From assembly GCA_028671895.1 (NCBI GenBank), contig CM053800.1:18683886-18747885 (forward strand): a DNA stretch of 64,000 nt, in the 5' to 3' direction. The stretch is from Oenanthe sinensis. Taxonomy: Eukaryota; Streptophyta; Magnoliopsida; Apiales; Apiaceae. Numbering within the stretch: the first letter of the stretch is position 1; each line of letters starts with the position of its first letter. Shown here one piece after another: positions 1-11,608 of this stretch. A program made the position numbers and the translations under genes. The notes under the pieces were generated by a model. The model was not told the origin of the DNA. It saw nothing but the letters and a program-made list of their open reading frames with translations, and made no database searches.

Positions 1-1308
1 AAAAAATTTCATACAATGAAATCACCAAAAATAAAAGCCACAGGATAATTAGTCTTCAGCATCTTGTTTGTTCATCTACCGAAGCTGATAAATAGGCCAT
101 TCACATATAGCTGGTAAATATTATCTATTCTAGATATAACAATTATTTATTTAAGTGCTCGGTTTAGTTGCTTGTAGGTATTTATTTCTTTGGAAGTTGT
201 AATAACTGGGTATTTAATTATTTTATGAAGTTTCTAGGAATTTAAAAAAACATGTTTGGTTTAAAGACATAAAATTCTATGAAGTGCAAGTCACCATGGA
301 AGGGGTGGGTAAGCAACTTCCCACATTGTGGGGGTATTCTAACTTTCCTGGAAGTACTACTTATATTTGTTAACCAAACAACATTCCAAATTAGCACTTC
401 CTAGGAAATTAAAGTTCCCAGAGTATAGATCTCAACCAAACGACCTCTTAAAATAGATGATCTATATAAACAGCTTCAATTTCAGAGGTAACTCAAATTT
501 AGTTACCTTTAGTTATTCATGTGACCCAGTATGGTGACATAGTTCCTTAACATCACTTCGTTAAAAAGGAATAAAACTGTAACTAGTGTATGAAAATTTT
601 CTTTTCTAGTATAATCTTTACAAGTGTTTGAACTTTCAAGTCAAATTTGCGTGTGATAACTATAATGACTAAAACCTTTTTTTATCAGGCTTGTCCTAGC
701 TAAAAGCCTAAAAGCTTTTGCAGCACCCTTCAGTTTTTACCAAGGAGATAGGTCCAGGAAAAATGATATAACTATATAACAATACATGACAGCACAGCAA
801 GGCAACAAAAAGAAGTATATGAAATTCCCTTGGAACATGTTCATCACAATCCAGCTTTGGAATAGAAAAGATATCAAATCTAGTAAAAGAAATCATGTTT
901 AAATGTTTCTTTTGAGTGCTAAATAATATATAACAGGACTAGTGAGCACTATAGTAATGAATATTTCCATTGAATTGTGAAGGTAATGTAGAGCTTTTCA
1001 GAATCTCAACTAATTGATTAAAGTGCACCCTCTAATTGAATTCTAGAGGAGATACGTGGCCCATGTTAAAAGTTCCTAGTATTAGCGACTATGCCAGTAT
1101 AAAATTAAATAACCCCCCCCCCCCCAAAAAAAAAAAAATCCCCCAACCCACCAAATGCACAGAGCCTCTTCCATGTCTTTCTTTCTATTGGTGGCAGGTA
1201 TCAAGCCTGTTCAAGAAATAATTATTGCAGAACACTGCTTAAAAAATTACAATACATTTAAAAAACAAGGAAGATAGCCAGGCTTTAAACTCTGGAAAAC
1301 CCCCTCAC
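1..1308 (-). other. Intron sequence after exon 11 of the SNF4-like gene
   Basis: This begins with a good GT donor (GTGAGG in transcript sense) right after the exon at 1309-1378. The expected final coding block of the CBS region is not found on either strand down to position 1, so the intron exceeds 1.3 kb and its acceptor is outside the window. It contains a C13/A12 homopolymer junction near 1113-1138 and a possible MITE at 245-455. No other coding signal is visible. Confidence 0.7.
245..455. mobile_element. Possible MITE remnant in intron
   Basis: The two ends carry facing motifs: ACATGTTTGGTTT near 249-262 and AACCAAACGACC near 434-445, with related internal pieces around TTCTAGGAATT and TTCCTAGGAAATT. 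Facing GTTTGGTT ends of this kind are common in small non-autonomous plant DNA elements. No clean target duplication is visible, so this is a suggestion only. Confidence 0.3.
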
Positions 1309-4300
1309 CTGATGAATGGTCATTTCTTGCAGATTGATGTGTGTATAAACTTTATCTTTCGCTAAAGAGGTAATATCACTGCCAAAACAGAAAATGGTCT
1401 AAATATCAACATAGTTACTTTCCCCTGATTTTAAATTCTGGGCACAGTGAACATTAACAAGAATAAAGTTCTACAATGGCCTAGCATTTACCTTCGTGAG
1501 TAAACATCCAAGAGCGAGTCATTGTCATCCACTATTGGGACCGAACTAACTTGAGCTGCAAAAGTAATACCTTTGGGTTAGAATCACTAGTTCCCTTTAT
1601 ATAACAAACAGATTCGATAACCGTGGCCCCCATCCATCCCCATTTGTTTATTGTGTGATGCATTTTGGCATTTGTCTTGCAAAATAAAGTCATGGTACAT
1701 TCAAAGTTAAAAGTGTCAACTAAAATGGACAGAATCCAATTCTAGCACAGCACATTACCATACAAGTTAAAATTGCTACCAATTGCTGGTTATCGCCTGA
1801 TACCAGTAACATGGGTAAGGTTGTAAGGAAGTGATCAGGCAGTGGCACTCGTGGTTTGCACACCTACAGTACGTGGAATGGTTTTTCCTTCTTTTTGTTC
1901 AACTTGGATATTGATAGTGTTGGGTATACTCCATAGAAATGCCACAACTAAACCATCAGACTTGAAAAGTAAAGTTTCATATTGTCTAGGTCGATCAGTC
2001 CAACTTAAAACTGTTATTTTATCTTTCTTTCATAGATGAAGTATAATACAGAAGGCTAGATGTTTTGTTTTTTGTTGTTGAACCTTTTTTCAGACAGAAT
2101 ATTACATAACAATAAATTGTTTCTCATTTTCCACCAGACAAAAAATTTGCTCCTATATAAATAGAGAAACAAAGAGACACAATGTTCTCTTATTTCAAGC
2201 AAACATACCATCAGTTCAAGCAATCAGCTATTAATTAAACGAGAGGCACACCTTGCACTAACAAATTTAACGCTGCATTTAGGGATGCACTTGGTCTCAA
2301 CATCGCTAATGGTCGCAGATTAGGCTCTCCAGTTTTTGGGACCCATGTGCCCAATGGAATTGCACCAATCGGTAACTGAAGGATAGGCAATAATCCAGAA
2401 GAATTCCTAAAATACCTGCATAGACCTGAAAATTAGCAAATCGGTCGTCAGTATGCAAAAATCTACCATTACTTTTGTGGTTTTACAAATACTTACATTT
2501 CAATATTTCAGATAGTGATGCAAGATACAACAACTGCGGATATAAGCCTTCCTCTGAAGGTGAATGAACAATGGGCACTGTAGCAACACCAGTGTGCAAA
2601 ATCTTCACAACAACATCTTTCAAATTCTCATCTGGCCCTGCCTGCGCATAAAGCTATAGGTCAGCCATCAGCGCATATTATTTTATATTTCCTTTCCTTA
2701 AAATTTCTTCTATATGTAACTGCTGACATGTTCGGACAATGCAAGATCTTACACCAAGAAACAGAAATTGGCTAGAAGTCCATATATGATGAAAACTATA
2801 CTATCAGAAAACAGACACTTGGAAAGGCTAGTTAGGTCCTGTTTGCCTATTGGATAGACAAAGAACGCGGGACGTGCTGGAGATGTTCATCCCGGAACAC
2901 AGTTCATTTCCGACTCAGTTAGGGCCTGTTTGTCTATCGGATAGATAAGGATAGACTCTATCCTTGGAAGTTAGAGGTCGATCAACATAGCTTGCAAGTC
3001 CAATTCTACTTAATTATCAGTTTGGCAAATGAATCATAAGCTCCTATTTTGGGTTTTTTAGCACAGAGCTACTTATTTAAACCTAGCTTCCAAGTTGCTA
3101 GTGTTGAACGTCTTTAAGACATAAACTCTTATTCATTGTACAAAAACACAGCCAACAGTTGAAACTTTCTAGCTTCCTATAATTTCGTTACAGAGAAAAA
3201 AAATTGTTCAATTGTTTCTACACTTATAAAATTGACACCGGAAAATTGTTTATGAATAATTTTTAGTATTTGATTATGATTAATGAATTTTTACTTATTT
3301 AAATTTAAGAATTATTATACAATTTATATTTATTCATAAAATAAGAAAAAGAAAAGGTCACCTAATTTGGAATGGGGAAAGTGAACTACACATAATCTAT
3401 ATATTAGTAGGCATATAATTATTGCTAGAAGATAAAACATTCATGATATCATCAGTTAAACATGACAGCTAGCCAACAAGTCTAGCATTCTGGCTACACT
3501 TACATGCCTGGAATGAAAAGAATAATACATAATTATCAATAATAATAAGAGGAAGGCGAAATAATCAACAGAAGAATGTCTACTAACGGTACCAACGTAG
3601 CTTCAGTCATCAAAATTACATATATCAATCACAAAATTGTATAAATTCAATAACAATACCTTAAGCTGGCATATTCCTAAACTGACCTATCAACCTACCA
3701 AGAAACATTTAACAAATTCTTTAAATGATCCCCTTATCTTGAGAAGTCACAAGTGTGTTTAGCGTTGATAGTAAATGGACAACTCTGGCGAGTGGATAGG
3801 GCAGTGGCCAGTGGGTTAGTACCGGATCAGTAAAGACTAAAATACTCACTATTACCTCCATCATCATTGGCTCACTAGCTTCACGGCCATCTATAAATTA
3901 CTTAGACATATCTACATACACAAAAGACTCGACAAAGCACAAAAACACACTGAAGAATGAAGATAGTCACCTGGACAAGTTGACCAGGAAACTCACTGCG
4001 ATGATCATCACTTTGTCTATTCAAAAATAATTTTGCTTGTTTCCAAGCAGATATAGTATGAGTTTCAAGTTCTTCCTCAGTTAGGTTGGACCCGCGATCA
4101 CCAAGCTGCAAAATGGACATATAGCTTGGACAGTAATTAGTAATCGCCCGTCTAAACTCTATATTCTTCAAATCACAATTAATTTAACAGGTTTAGAAAT
4201 CTTATAATAAGAGGTTATTATACGATAACATTTCAATAATATTCATAAAATGAAATTACATTCCTATATTAACTGGTGTATTCACTATTTCATTGTGTAA

Positions 4301-6619
4301 AAACATTCCTACATTGAATAATATTTCCTTTATTTTAATTAAAAAACAAATATTCCAGAAAATAGGTATATTGGTATGTGTAAACTTATCTTAGCTAAGC
4401 CATACAATGACTAGATTAAAAGATTAATATAGCGTAAGCATCTGGATAATCTGGAATGCGACGTGGCATTAAATTCGAACAGAAAAAAATTGCAGCGTCA
4501 CAGGTCATACCTCTCTCATAATCAAGATAAAATCCAATGCGCTAAGTACTCCAGTAAACTTCCCCTTGCCAAAGTCCCAAAGAGGAGCAACAGTGACACC
4601 CTGGAAACATCTTGATCAGAAGACTTGTGTACAAAAGCTGGATATTAGGAAGAAATAAAAAAGACTGCTCGGAAAGTTAAAAGAGCTGGTGCCTTCATGA
4701 GATACTTTCTGAAATCTAAGAGTCAGGAGATACTTTCTGAAATCTAAGAGTCAGGAGAGTCTTTCCTTGTGACAAGAACATGGAAGGAATTAACTTTTCT
4801 CTCACATAAACTAGTGACGTAATTTTAAGCACTGATAACGGTGAATGACTGAATGATGGCCTTCTTTAGTAAATTAAAGCATCATCGGAATATATAAGTG
4901 ATAATAATTCAGAACTTATACTATGGAACAACGTACCCTAATACGGCAGTACTGCTTAGTTATACTGAACAAGGAACTGCTTTGTAAGACTAAACATAAC
5001 TTTTACTGCAGGTTCACATACCTTTTACTGCAGGTTCACATATAAATGTTTGCTAGAGTACCACAATCGGAGAAGCTAGCAGTCATTAGAAGAATACTAA
5101 ATTTATGAATATAACACATGTATACATTATACTCTAGTTTCCATGCAAACAATTTGCATGTATACAGCTTCTTTCTAGTGAATTTTAGAAAAAAAGTTAA
5201 TCCTAAGATTTTATAGAAGGTAAGGGAAGGCGCTAGGGTAGACAAATAGTAAATAACATGAAAGGAAAAACTGGGTCAGTTAGGTTGATTGTAATTCATT
5301 AGCAAAAAAACAACTCTGTTTTTTCTTATTTACATATAAATATTAATTATTCCCGGGGAGAGAAGGAAAAAAAATTGCCACACAATGTTACTAATAAATG
5401 CATATACATATTACCGGTACTTGAAGAAGAAGATAATCCGAACATACCTGTTCATGCAAAATATGAAATGCTTGTTTTACAGGTAGATCAACATCTAGTG
5501 CAATGACCTGCAATTAGAACCGTATGAAGATGAGAAAAAAGAAAAATAAGTGTGTTCATGTGTCTGATATATGCTATGTTAAAACTTCAAAAATTAAAGA
5601 TAAGATGGAGATTTGAGATTAGAATATCAAACCTTGCCGGACTCTGGAAGCAACTCATAAGCTGTGTGTGTAGATAAGAATTGAGAAATACGATGACGGG
5701 AGATCAGTTTTTCTGCTTCAGGTACTGTAGGTAGTGCATTGTTTGCCGTATCATTAGAAACTCTTATCTGCAAATCACAGCAGATCAACATCACCACATA
5801 TATAACTCAATTAGAGGAACGAAAGAAAGGGATTTCTGAATGAATGGACCATAACATCCATTGTAAAAATACAGCAAAAAAGGCGTCATACCAAACGCTG
5901 AAATACAGCATTATCGACATCCATGCTAGAACCAGAAGGTATTTGTGGACTCAAGATTGCAGAATTATAACCAGAATCTCTTGATAACATGACAGTATTC
6001 ACTGTTCCATAATTGCTGCTCACACAAGGTTGGCGCTCGTCATGTCGCCATTCCCCGTCAACAATAAATTTGTACTGGTAGAAAATGAAATATCAACATA
6101 AAACCCTTCGAAAGATGATATAAGTCATACACTTGAACATACTAAGTTCATAATTATAAGCAAAATATAAATACTGAAAAACAGATGCCCCAATACTAGA
6201 CATGTAGCTTTCAATTTTTGAGTTCTCCCAAAAACGTGTGTTGAGACTTCTGCTAACTTCTTCTTTGTCCCATAATTTCTTGTTTTTAGTTTTCACCCGC
6301 ACTAACACTTGTTTCCCAGGAGAGAAGAAAAGAATAGAAATTGGAAGAATTAAAAAGAAAATGAAATGTAACTAATAAAAATTTTTCCCAGTGTTTCTCC
6401 AAGTATGGGTAGAGTTGGTAATAACGAAATTTACTAATTCCCCTTTCCTCCCATTTTTTCTCACATTCGGGAACAGGGAAAGAGTAAAGGGGTGGCGGGC
6501 AGACGGTCATAATATCACTTCCATAAAATTATGAAATGTATCTATATGTGTTTTTTTTTTTAACAATGAAATATTGTAATATTTAAATTCCCCCCCTTCA
6601 AATATACATATATATGTAG

Positions 6620-6655
<36 letters not shown>

Positions 6656-8616
6656 GTATGTATGATAAAATGATATTATTCTAAGAAGTTAAGAATTTAT
6701 ATTCTTTTTTCTTTTGAATAAGTAGGCTTTATTATAACCTTACAGATGAATATCTATTCTAATTTAGATTTGTAGATTTCTAAGTTACAGTTATGATTTT
6801 TTAAGTACCAAATTCACAAACATATTTAATCTAAAAGTTATATATTTAGGTTTATAACTTGTTTAAAAAATAAATTGCCCCCACAACCCCAAATTACGGG
6901 CTCCGTCCCTGTTTTGGGAAGAAAGTTTTTGAAAAAAGCAAGTCCATTTTCCTATCCAATATTATCGTCAAAAAATCTTGTTCAAAACTTGATAATTTAA
7001 CATGGTTCTGAAAAAGGGTTACATCCATTGAACTTGGCTATTTGCTGATATGCCCAAAATCATAAACCAATATTAAAGGCTAACTAATCTTTTGAATATA
7101 TAAATAAATATGTTGAGAATTATTTCTGTTCCAGGAACATTTTTTATTGTCCGTTAGATACTAAAATACTACAAAATCTATCATCAAAAAATAAATTTGC
7201 AACAAATAACAAAATGTGGGGATAAACCGTGCATAATTCAGTTTTAACATTCAAAACAGAGTATGCCATTGTCACAAGAGGGAGGGGATAACCAAATAAT
7301 AAGGATCAACCTCTAGACCTATCCTGATCTGGGATAATTGCCTGCCACCGGGCTAGTATTCCTCAATTTGTCATGAGGGTGCTTTTAAGGAAAAAAACAT
7401 GTTTTAATAACTTTACATGAAAAAGGAGGGACTCCTCTGATGGATTTATTACGAAAAAACTTTAGTGGCGCAAAGTTTAATAAAATAGTACTTTGTGCAG
7501 TAAACATATCCACCTTTACCCCTGTTCGATTAAGTACATTAAATATGCTCTGAATAGCATGCAGTAGAGTTTCCCCTCTGGCCTCTAGAGTATGCAAATA
7601 ATTGTCAATTTTGTCATCATTATAGACACTAAAAACAAAAAAATTCCTAAGCAATTGTGATGTTTTTAATTAAATAATAAGTAATTATAAATTAATCACA
7701 GATATCCTACACCCCATTAACTTAACATAATTATTACACCAAACATGGCCATGTTCAATGCAAAATCTTGAAAATTGAAAAAGGAGCACTCTTACAGATT
7801 ACACAAGCAAAGATGCTAAGTCCAGAAAAACGTACAAGTTATTGATGCTAACTAATAACTTTGACGTTTGAGTTCCATAAAAGGATAATGAAAAATGACG
7901 TCTTTGAAGATCAGTTTCAGTATTATTTTCAGCAGTAAAGATACATTACTATTATATCTAGACTGTAAGTAAGCATCATCAACCACGTGTCCTTGATCGG
8001 ATCATAACAATCTTTTCTTGATGTTATCTATCAGATCATGAATTTATGAGCATTTATTAAATTTGAACAGCACAGCACCGAACCATCTTCTCTTTTTCTT
8101 TTTGGAAGATCAAACAATTGAGAAGAAATACCAGACATAAAAAATCAATATACAGACACCTATACTCTAAAACAACTGCTCCACCGAAAAACTTACCAAT
8201 GACAACAAGCATGTAAACCAAAAACTACAAGATTGCATCTAAAAAAGGACTGGTATTATAAACAAACCTGGTGGAAACCGGGCGGTAAACTGCAAATTGT
8301 TTGGAATACCGTAGGGCAACCCTCAACAGGGGACATCTGAAAATGCTCAGACCACCTTTAAAAAGTTTAGCACCATAAATCAGTTCAAAATAAAACAACT
8401 AAAGCAAACATGACAATCATATAATCACATTAAAAACTATAAAAACAAGTAGCAATAATCATAACCATAAATACAAAAGTCTCACCCTGTAAATGAACCA
8501 CTGAGATAAACAGTTCTTCCACCATAAGGCCACACAAATCTTGTTGGCATAAGCACTGTCCCTGTAGCAACACCACCACCACTTTCACGGGAATAATCCA
8601 TCCCAGAAGGAAACAT
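1309..8616 (-). CDS. SNF4: SNF4/KIN-beta-gamma-like SnRK1 subunit, 11 exons, C-terminus outside window
   Basis: Plant-specific regulatory subunit of the SnRK1 energy-sensing kinase: an N-terminal CBM48-like carbohydrate-binding domain fused to CBS repeats that bind adenine nucleotides. Exons on the minus strand, each with AG/GT borders and compatible phase: 8616-8486, 8355-8268, 6074-5892, 5767-5633, 5507-5448, 4600-4511, 4105-3971, 2641-2497, 2425-2252, 1555-1492, 1378-1309. They join into about 425 codons without a stop. The start is the ATG at 8616 (MFPSGMDYS...). CBM48-like signatures are TRFVWPYGG (exon 1) and YKFIVDGEWRHD (exon 3). The CBS part shows APLWDFGKG, GSNLTEEELETHTISAW, PLGTWVPK and SVPIVDDNDSLLDVYSR. 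Family members have about 480-490 residues, so roughly 60 C-terminal residues lie left of position 1. The exon 1/2 junction codon gives Gly (GG|G) before Trp where relatives usually have Arg. Intron 2 (6075-8267) is the longest complete intron. Confidence 0.93.
4699..4757. repeat. Short tandem duplication in an SNF4 intron
   Basis: Two adjacent copies of a unit of about 30 bp (GAGATACTTTCTGAAATCTA followed by AGAGTCAG) lie in the intron between exons 5 and 6. They are identical, so the duplication is recent. They do not touch splice sites. Confidence 0.85.
4998..5042. repeat. 22-bp tandem duplication in an SNF4 intron
   Basis: Two adjacent copies of a unit beginning CTTTTACTGCAGGTTCACAT lie in the same intron as the duplication at 4699-4757. 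Two recent small duplications within 350 bp suggest local replication slippage. Confidence 0.8.
6602..6664. repeat. TA/GTAT microsatellite in intron 2
   Basis: A compound simple repeat: TA dinucleotides followed by about five GTAT tetranucleotides. It lies inside the longest intron of the SNF4-like gene. Confidence 0.9.
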
Positions 8617-9538
8617 TAATCACCTCTAAACACACTCGAAAACCCGAAAAATAAAAGAGAATTCTTGAAAAAAAACTGTATTAGATTTGCTGGATGAACC
8701 CAAAAATGTTAACAATCATAGAATTAAAATGCAACCCAGATCCCCATTTATGCATCACTAAATACCCAAATGATCAAAAACATTTCTCGGTCAATTGCAA
8801 CATGTCCCAAAATCCAGCCTTTTATAGATACATCAATAGATACAGACAAAATATATATAATATACAAAAATGGATTATTATAATTAAAAATGCAAAGCAG
8901 AAAAAAGAATTGTAAAGCTTAGAAAAAACAAGAACTTGAGAGGATAGAGTGAATCGATTTGCAAAAACAACAAAAGGGGTTGAGTATGAGACAGAACAGA
9001 GAGAGAGAGTGTGTGTGTGTATGTGTGTGTGTAACCCTAGAAAAAAATTGATATGCTTGAGTAAATGGTACATGAGAAAGAGTGTTAATAGTGGTAAAAG
9101 TATCAAATTAGTTTTTGGCGTTTATTGCATAGCAACAGCAGGCAAAAGCATTCTCTTTTTAACCAACAAGTTTCAGTCGCTTACATCATTTTTGGAATCC
9201 CCACCCTTTAACAATCTTAACTTTCTCGCCTCACTACAATTTTCATTTTCATTTTTCCTCCCTATTATTAATTTTGTAATTTGTAATCATATTCATATAA
9301 ATTATTTAATTTTTTATAAATTAATTTTTTATTATTTATTTTTAGCGTTATTTATATATTTTAATTGAAGTATTAATTGATTTAAAAGTTGGTTCAGTGA
9401 GAAATAAGGCCTTAAATACCCTATTTTCATATTTGAAGGCTCAAAATACTGATATCCAGAAAATTGGTCATATATGCCCACCTAACACGTTGTACGGTCT
9501 TACGTATCTATATTTATATTTATATATATGTGGCAGGG
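8617..9538 (-). promoter_or_regulatory. 5' leader and promoter region of the SNF4-like gene
   Basis: This AT-rich stretch lies upstream of the ATG at 8616. In transcript sense it contains a CA-repeat followed by a CT-repeat (plus strand GAGA then GTGT, 8999-9032), typical of plant 5' leaders and core promoters. No start site can be fixed from sequence alone, and a leader intron is possible. Open frames here are low-complexity and not convincing as genes. Confidence 0.45.
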
Positions 9539-9895
9539 TAATGTGTCTCCAAGCATATTTTCATGCCTTCTTATTCATTTATTTCTAAAAAAGTGGTGTT
9601 TCTCTCATATTTTTCGTTTCCTTGCCCCCTCTCGTGCTTCTTTCAGTTTTTTCTTCTTTTTTTTGACAGGTTTTATTAAAAAAATTTAGTGACCAAAATT
9701 TCTCCAAAATCCAATTTTTACAAAGAAAAAGGTTTCTAACCTTTTAATTTTTGAATATTAATTTTATATTTTAGATATATTTTATCTAAAACTAAAATAA
9801 TTAACTAATTTTTATAAAAATATCTTTAGTTAAAAAGATTGACCAATTTTGAATTTAAAATTTATTATTCTTTTTATATAACATTAAATATATAT
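9539..9895. repeat. Direct duplication, copy 1 (357 bp)
   Basis: Runs from TAATGTGTCTCCAAGCATAT to the TTAAATATATAT end and matches 10713-11069 with few differences. Both copies include a CTTGC(T/C)CCCTCTCGTGCTTC block and an AAGAAAAAGGTTTCTAACC block. No coding capacity and no transposon ends are visible. Confidence 0.88.
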
Positions 9896-9968
9896 TGTTT
9901 ATGTTCAAAATTTTAGAAATTATTTTTGAACTTTTAAATTATTTTTGTGGCAGACTAAAATCTCAGCC

Positions 9969-10589
9969 TAGAGCTGTTTAACGAACCGGGTCTGCTCGAG
10001 ATCGACTCGACTCGACTCGGTAAAAACCCGACTCGACTCGACTCGGTTCGTTAACGAACTCGAGTTCGGCAAGAAAAAAAAGCTCCTTAAGCTTAACGAG
10101 TCGAGTCGAGTTTTTTGGTTGTTCGACTCGACTCGACTCGACTCGACTCGGTACTCGACTCGACTCGATAAAAACTCGGTACTCGATAAAAAATATAAAA
10201 ATATATATTTTTTATTATTATTTTAGTTTTTAGTTTTTATTTTTTAGTGTTTTAATTTTAGTTTTTAGTATTTTAATTTTAGTTTTTAGTGTTTTAATTT
10301 TAATTTTTAGTTTTTAGTGTTTTAATTTTAGTTTTTATTTAAAAAAATAAGCCCAAAAAAATAAAAAAAAATAAAAAAACCCGACTCGACTCGGGATCGA
10401 CTCGGACTCGGGATCGACTCGGTAGGCTCGTTACCGACTCGACTCGACTCGGTCGTAAACGAACCCGAGTTCGGCGCAAAAAAAAAAGCTCGTTAAGATA
10501 ATCGAGCTCGAGCTCGACTCGATTAGAAAAACTCGGGATCGACTCGACTCGGTAGAAACCCGACTCGACCCGGCTCGTTTACAGCCCTA
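9969..10589. mobile_element. Non-autonomous hAT-type element, 621 bp, with 8-bp TSD
   Basis: The terminal inverted repeats are TAGAGCTGTTTAACGAACCG at the left and, read inward from the right, TAGGGCTGTAAACGAGCCGG. The element is flanked by a perfect 8-bp direct repeat TCTCAGCC (9961-9968 and 10590-10597), the hAT target-duplication length. Subterminal regions on both sides are packed with CGACTC/CTCGA words in both orientations. The centre (about 10200-10345) is a tandem run of TTTTAATTTTAGTTTTTAG-like units. There is no transposase ORF, so mobility would depend on an enzyme supplied elsewhere. Confidence 0.88.
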
Positions 10590-10712
10590 TCTCAGCCAGA
10601 TCGGACAAAATGGAATGTTTAATTTGGATAAATTTTAATTCGTATAATCATGAAAGCAATATCATCAATATATATATTAGCATGTTGAATGGACGGGTGA
10701 CGTGGCACAGGC

Positions 10713-11069
10713 TAATGTGTCTCCAAGCATATTTTCCTGCCTTCTTATTCATTTATTTCTAAAAAAGTGGCGTTTCTCTAATGTTTTTAGTTTACTTGCT
10801 CCCTCTCGTGCTTCTTTCAGTTTTTTCTTCTTTTTTTTGGCAAGTTTTATTTAAAAAAATTAATGACCAAAATTTCTCCAAAATCCATTTTTTACAAAGA
10901 AAAAGGTTTCTAACCTTTTAACTTTTGAATATTAATTTTATATTTTAGATATATTTTATCTAAAACTAAAATAATTAACTATTTTTTATAAAAATATTTT
11001 TAGGTAAAAAGATTGACCACATTTGAATTTAAAATTAATTATTCTTTTTATATAACATTAAATATATAT
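10713..11069. repeat. Direct duplication, copy 2 (357 bp)
   Basis: Second copy of 9539-9895. It ends exactly where the family C LTR begins (11070), so the LTR insertion defines its right edge. The interval 10598-10712 between the hAT element and this copy holds nothing recognisable. Confidence 0.88.
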
Positions 11070-11558
11070 TGTTAGATATGAAGAACTGATGTTGTCATAG
11101 ATTATCAACAGTGTTTGTTGACGTCATCAGAGACTAAGAGCTCAACCAACAGAGTTTATGATGATCAGAGTTTGACAGGTAATGTTCGACAATTCAGGAG
11201 AGAAAGAATGGAGTGTTGGAGCATAATTTTATTACCTTTCTGGAAGCTATTTTTTAGAAAGATAATGATGGAAATAATATTTCTGTGTTTAATGATCATT
11301 ATCTTTGTTGTAAATAGATAGGTAATTGTGTACTATGTAAACACATGATTATGTTTACATTAATGTATCGTTCTAGTTATTATCTTTCTCATAACCTAGT
11401 AGCTCTTAAGAACTTTGTTTTTCTTGAGAGAGTTTTATATTAAGTTCATCAAAATTAATACAAAGCAGTATTTTCTTTTACATACTTGTGTTCATAATCG
11501 ATTGTTTGGTACTATTATATTCAACCCCCTTCTATAATAGTTCATTATCTGGATAACA
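11070..11558 (+). repeat. C1 5' LTR
   Basis: Starts TGTTAGATATGAAG and ends CTGGATAACA, about 489 bp. It is homologous to the inverted LTR at 28041-28564: shared blocks include GAAGCTAT before AATGATGGAAAT, ACATTGATGTAT/ACATTAATGTAT and the pre-end block TTCAACCCCCTTCTATAATA. The last 40 bp carry the pyrimidine-rich block usual before copia LTR ends. Confidence 0.85.
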
Positions 11559-11560
11559 AT

Positions 11561-11572
11561 TAATACCAGAGC
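11561..11572 (+). other. C1 primer-binding site (degenerate)
   Basis: TAATACCAGAGC lies two bases after the LTR. It differs by a few bases from TGGTATCAGAGC, the usual plant copia site complementary to initiator methionine tRNA. Confidence 0.7.
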
Positions 11573-11608
11573 AGGCGGTTTGTTTTAACATTAAAGATCT
11601 GAAAAATA

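Noticed and set aside
2831..2950. Two TTAGG(T/G)CCTGTTTG...GGATAGA motifs, like ends of a small DNA transposon
   Set aside because: Both face the same way, and I found no inverted partner or target duplication in intron 7.
8949..9368. 139-residue plus-strand frame upstream of the SNF4-like gene
   Set aside because: It is built from GA/GT repeats and AT-rich DNA, has no recognisable motif, and is antisense to the probable leader.
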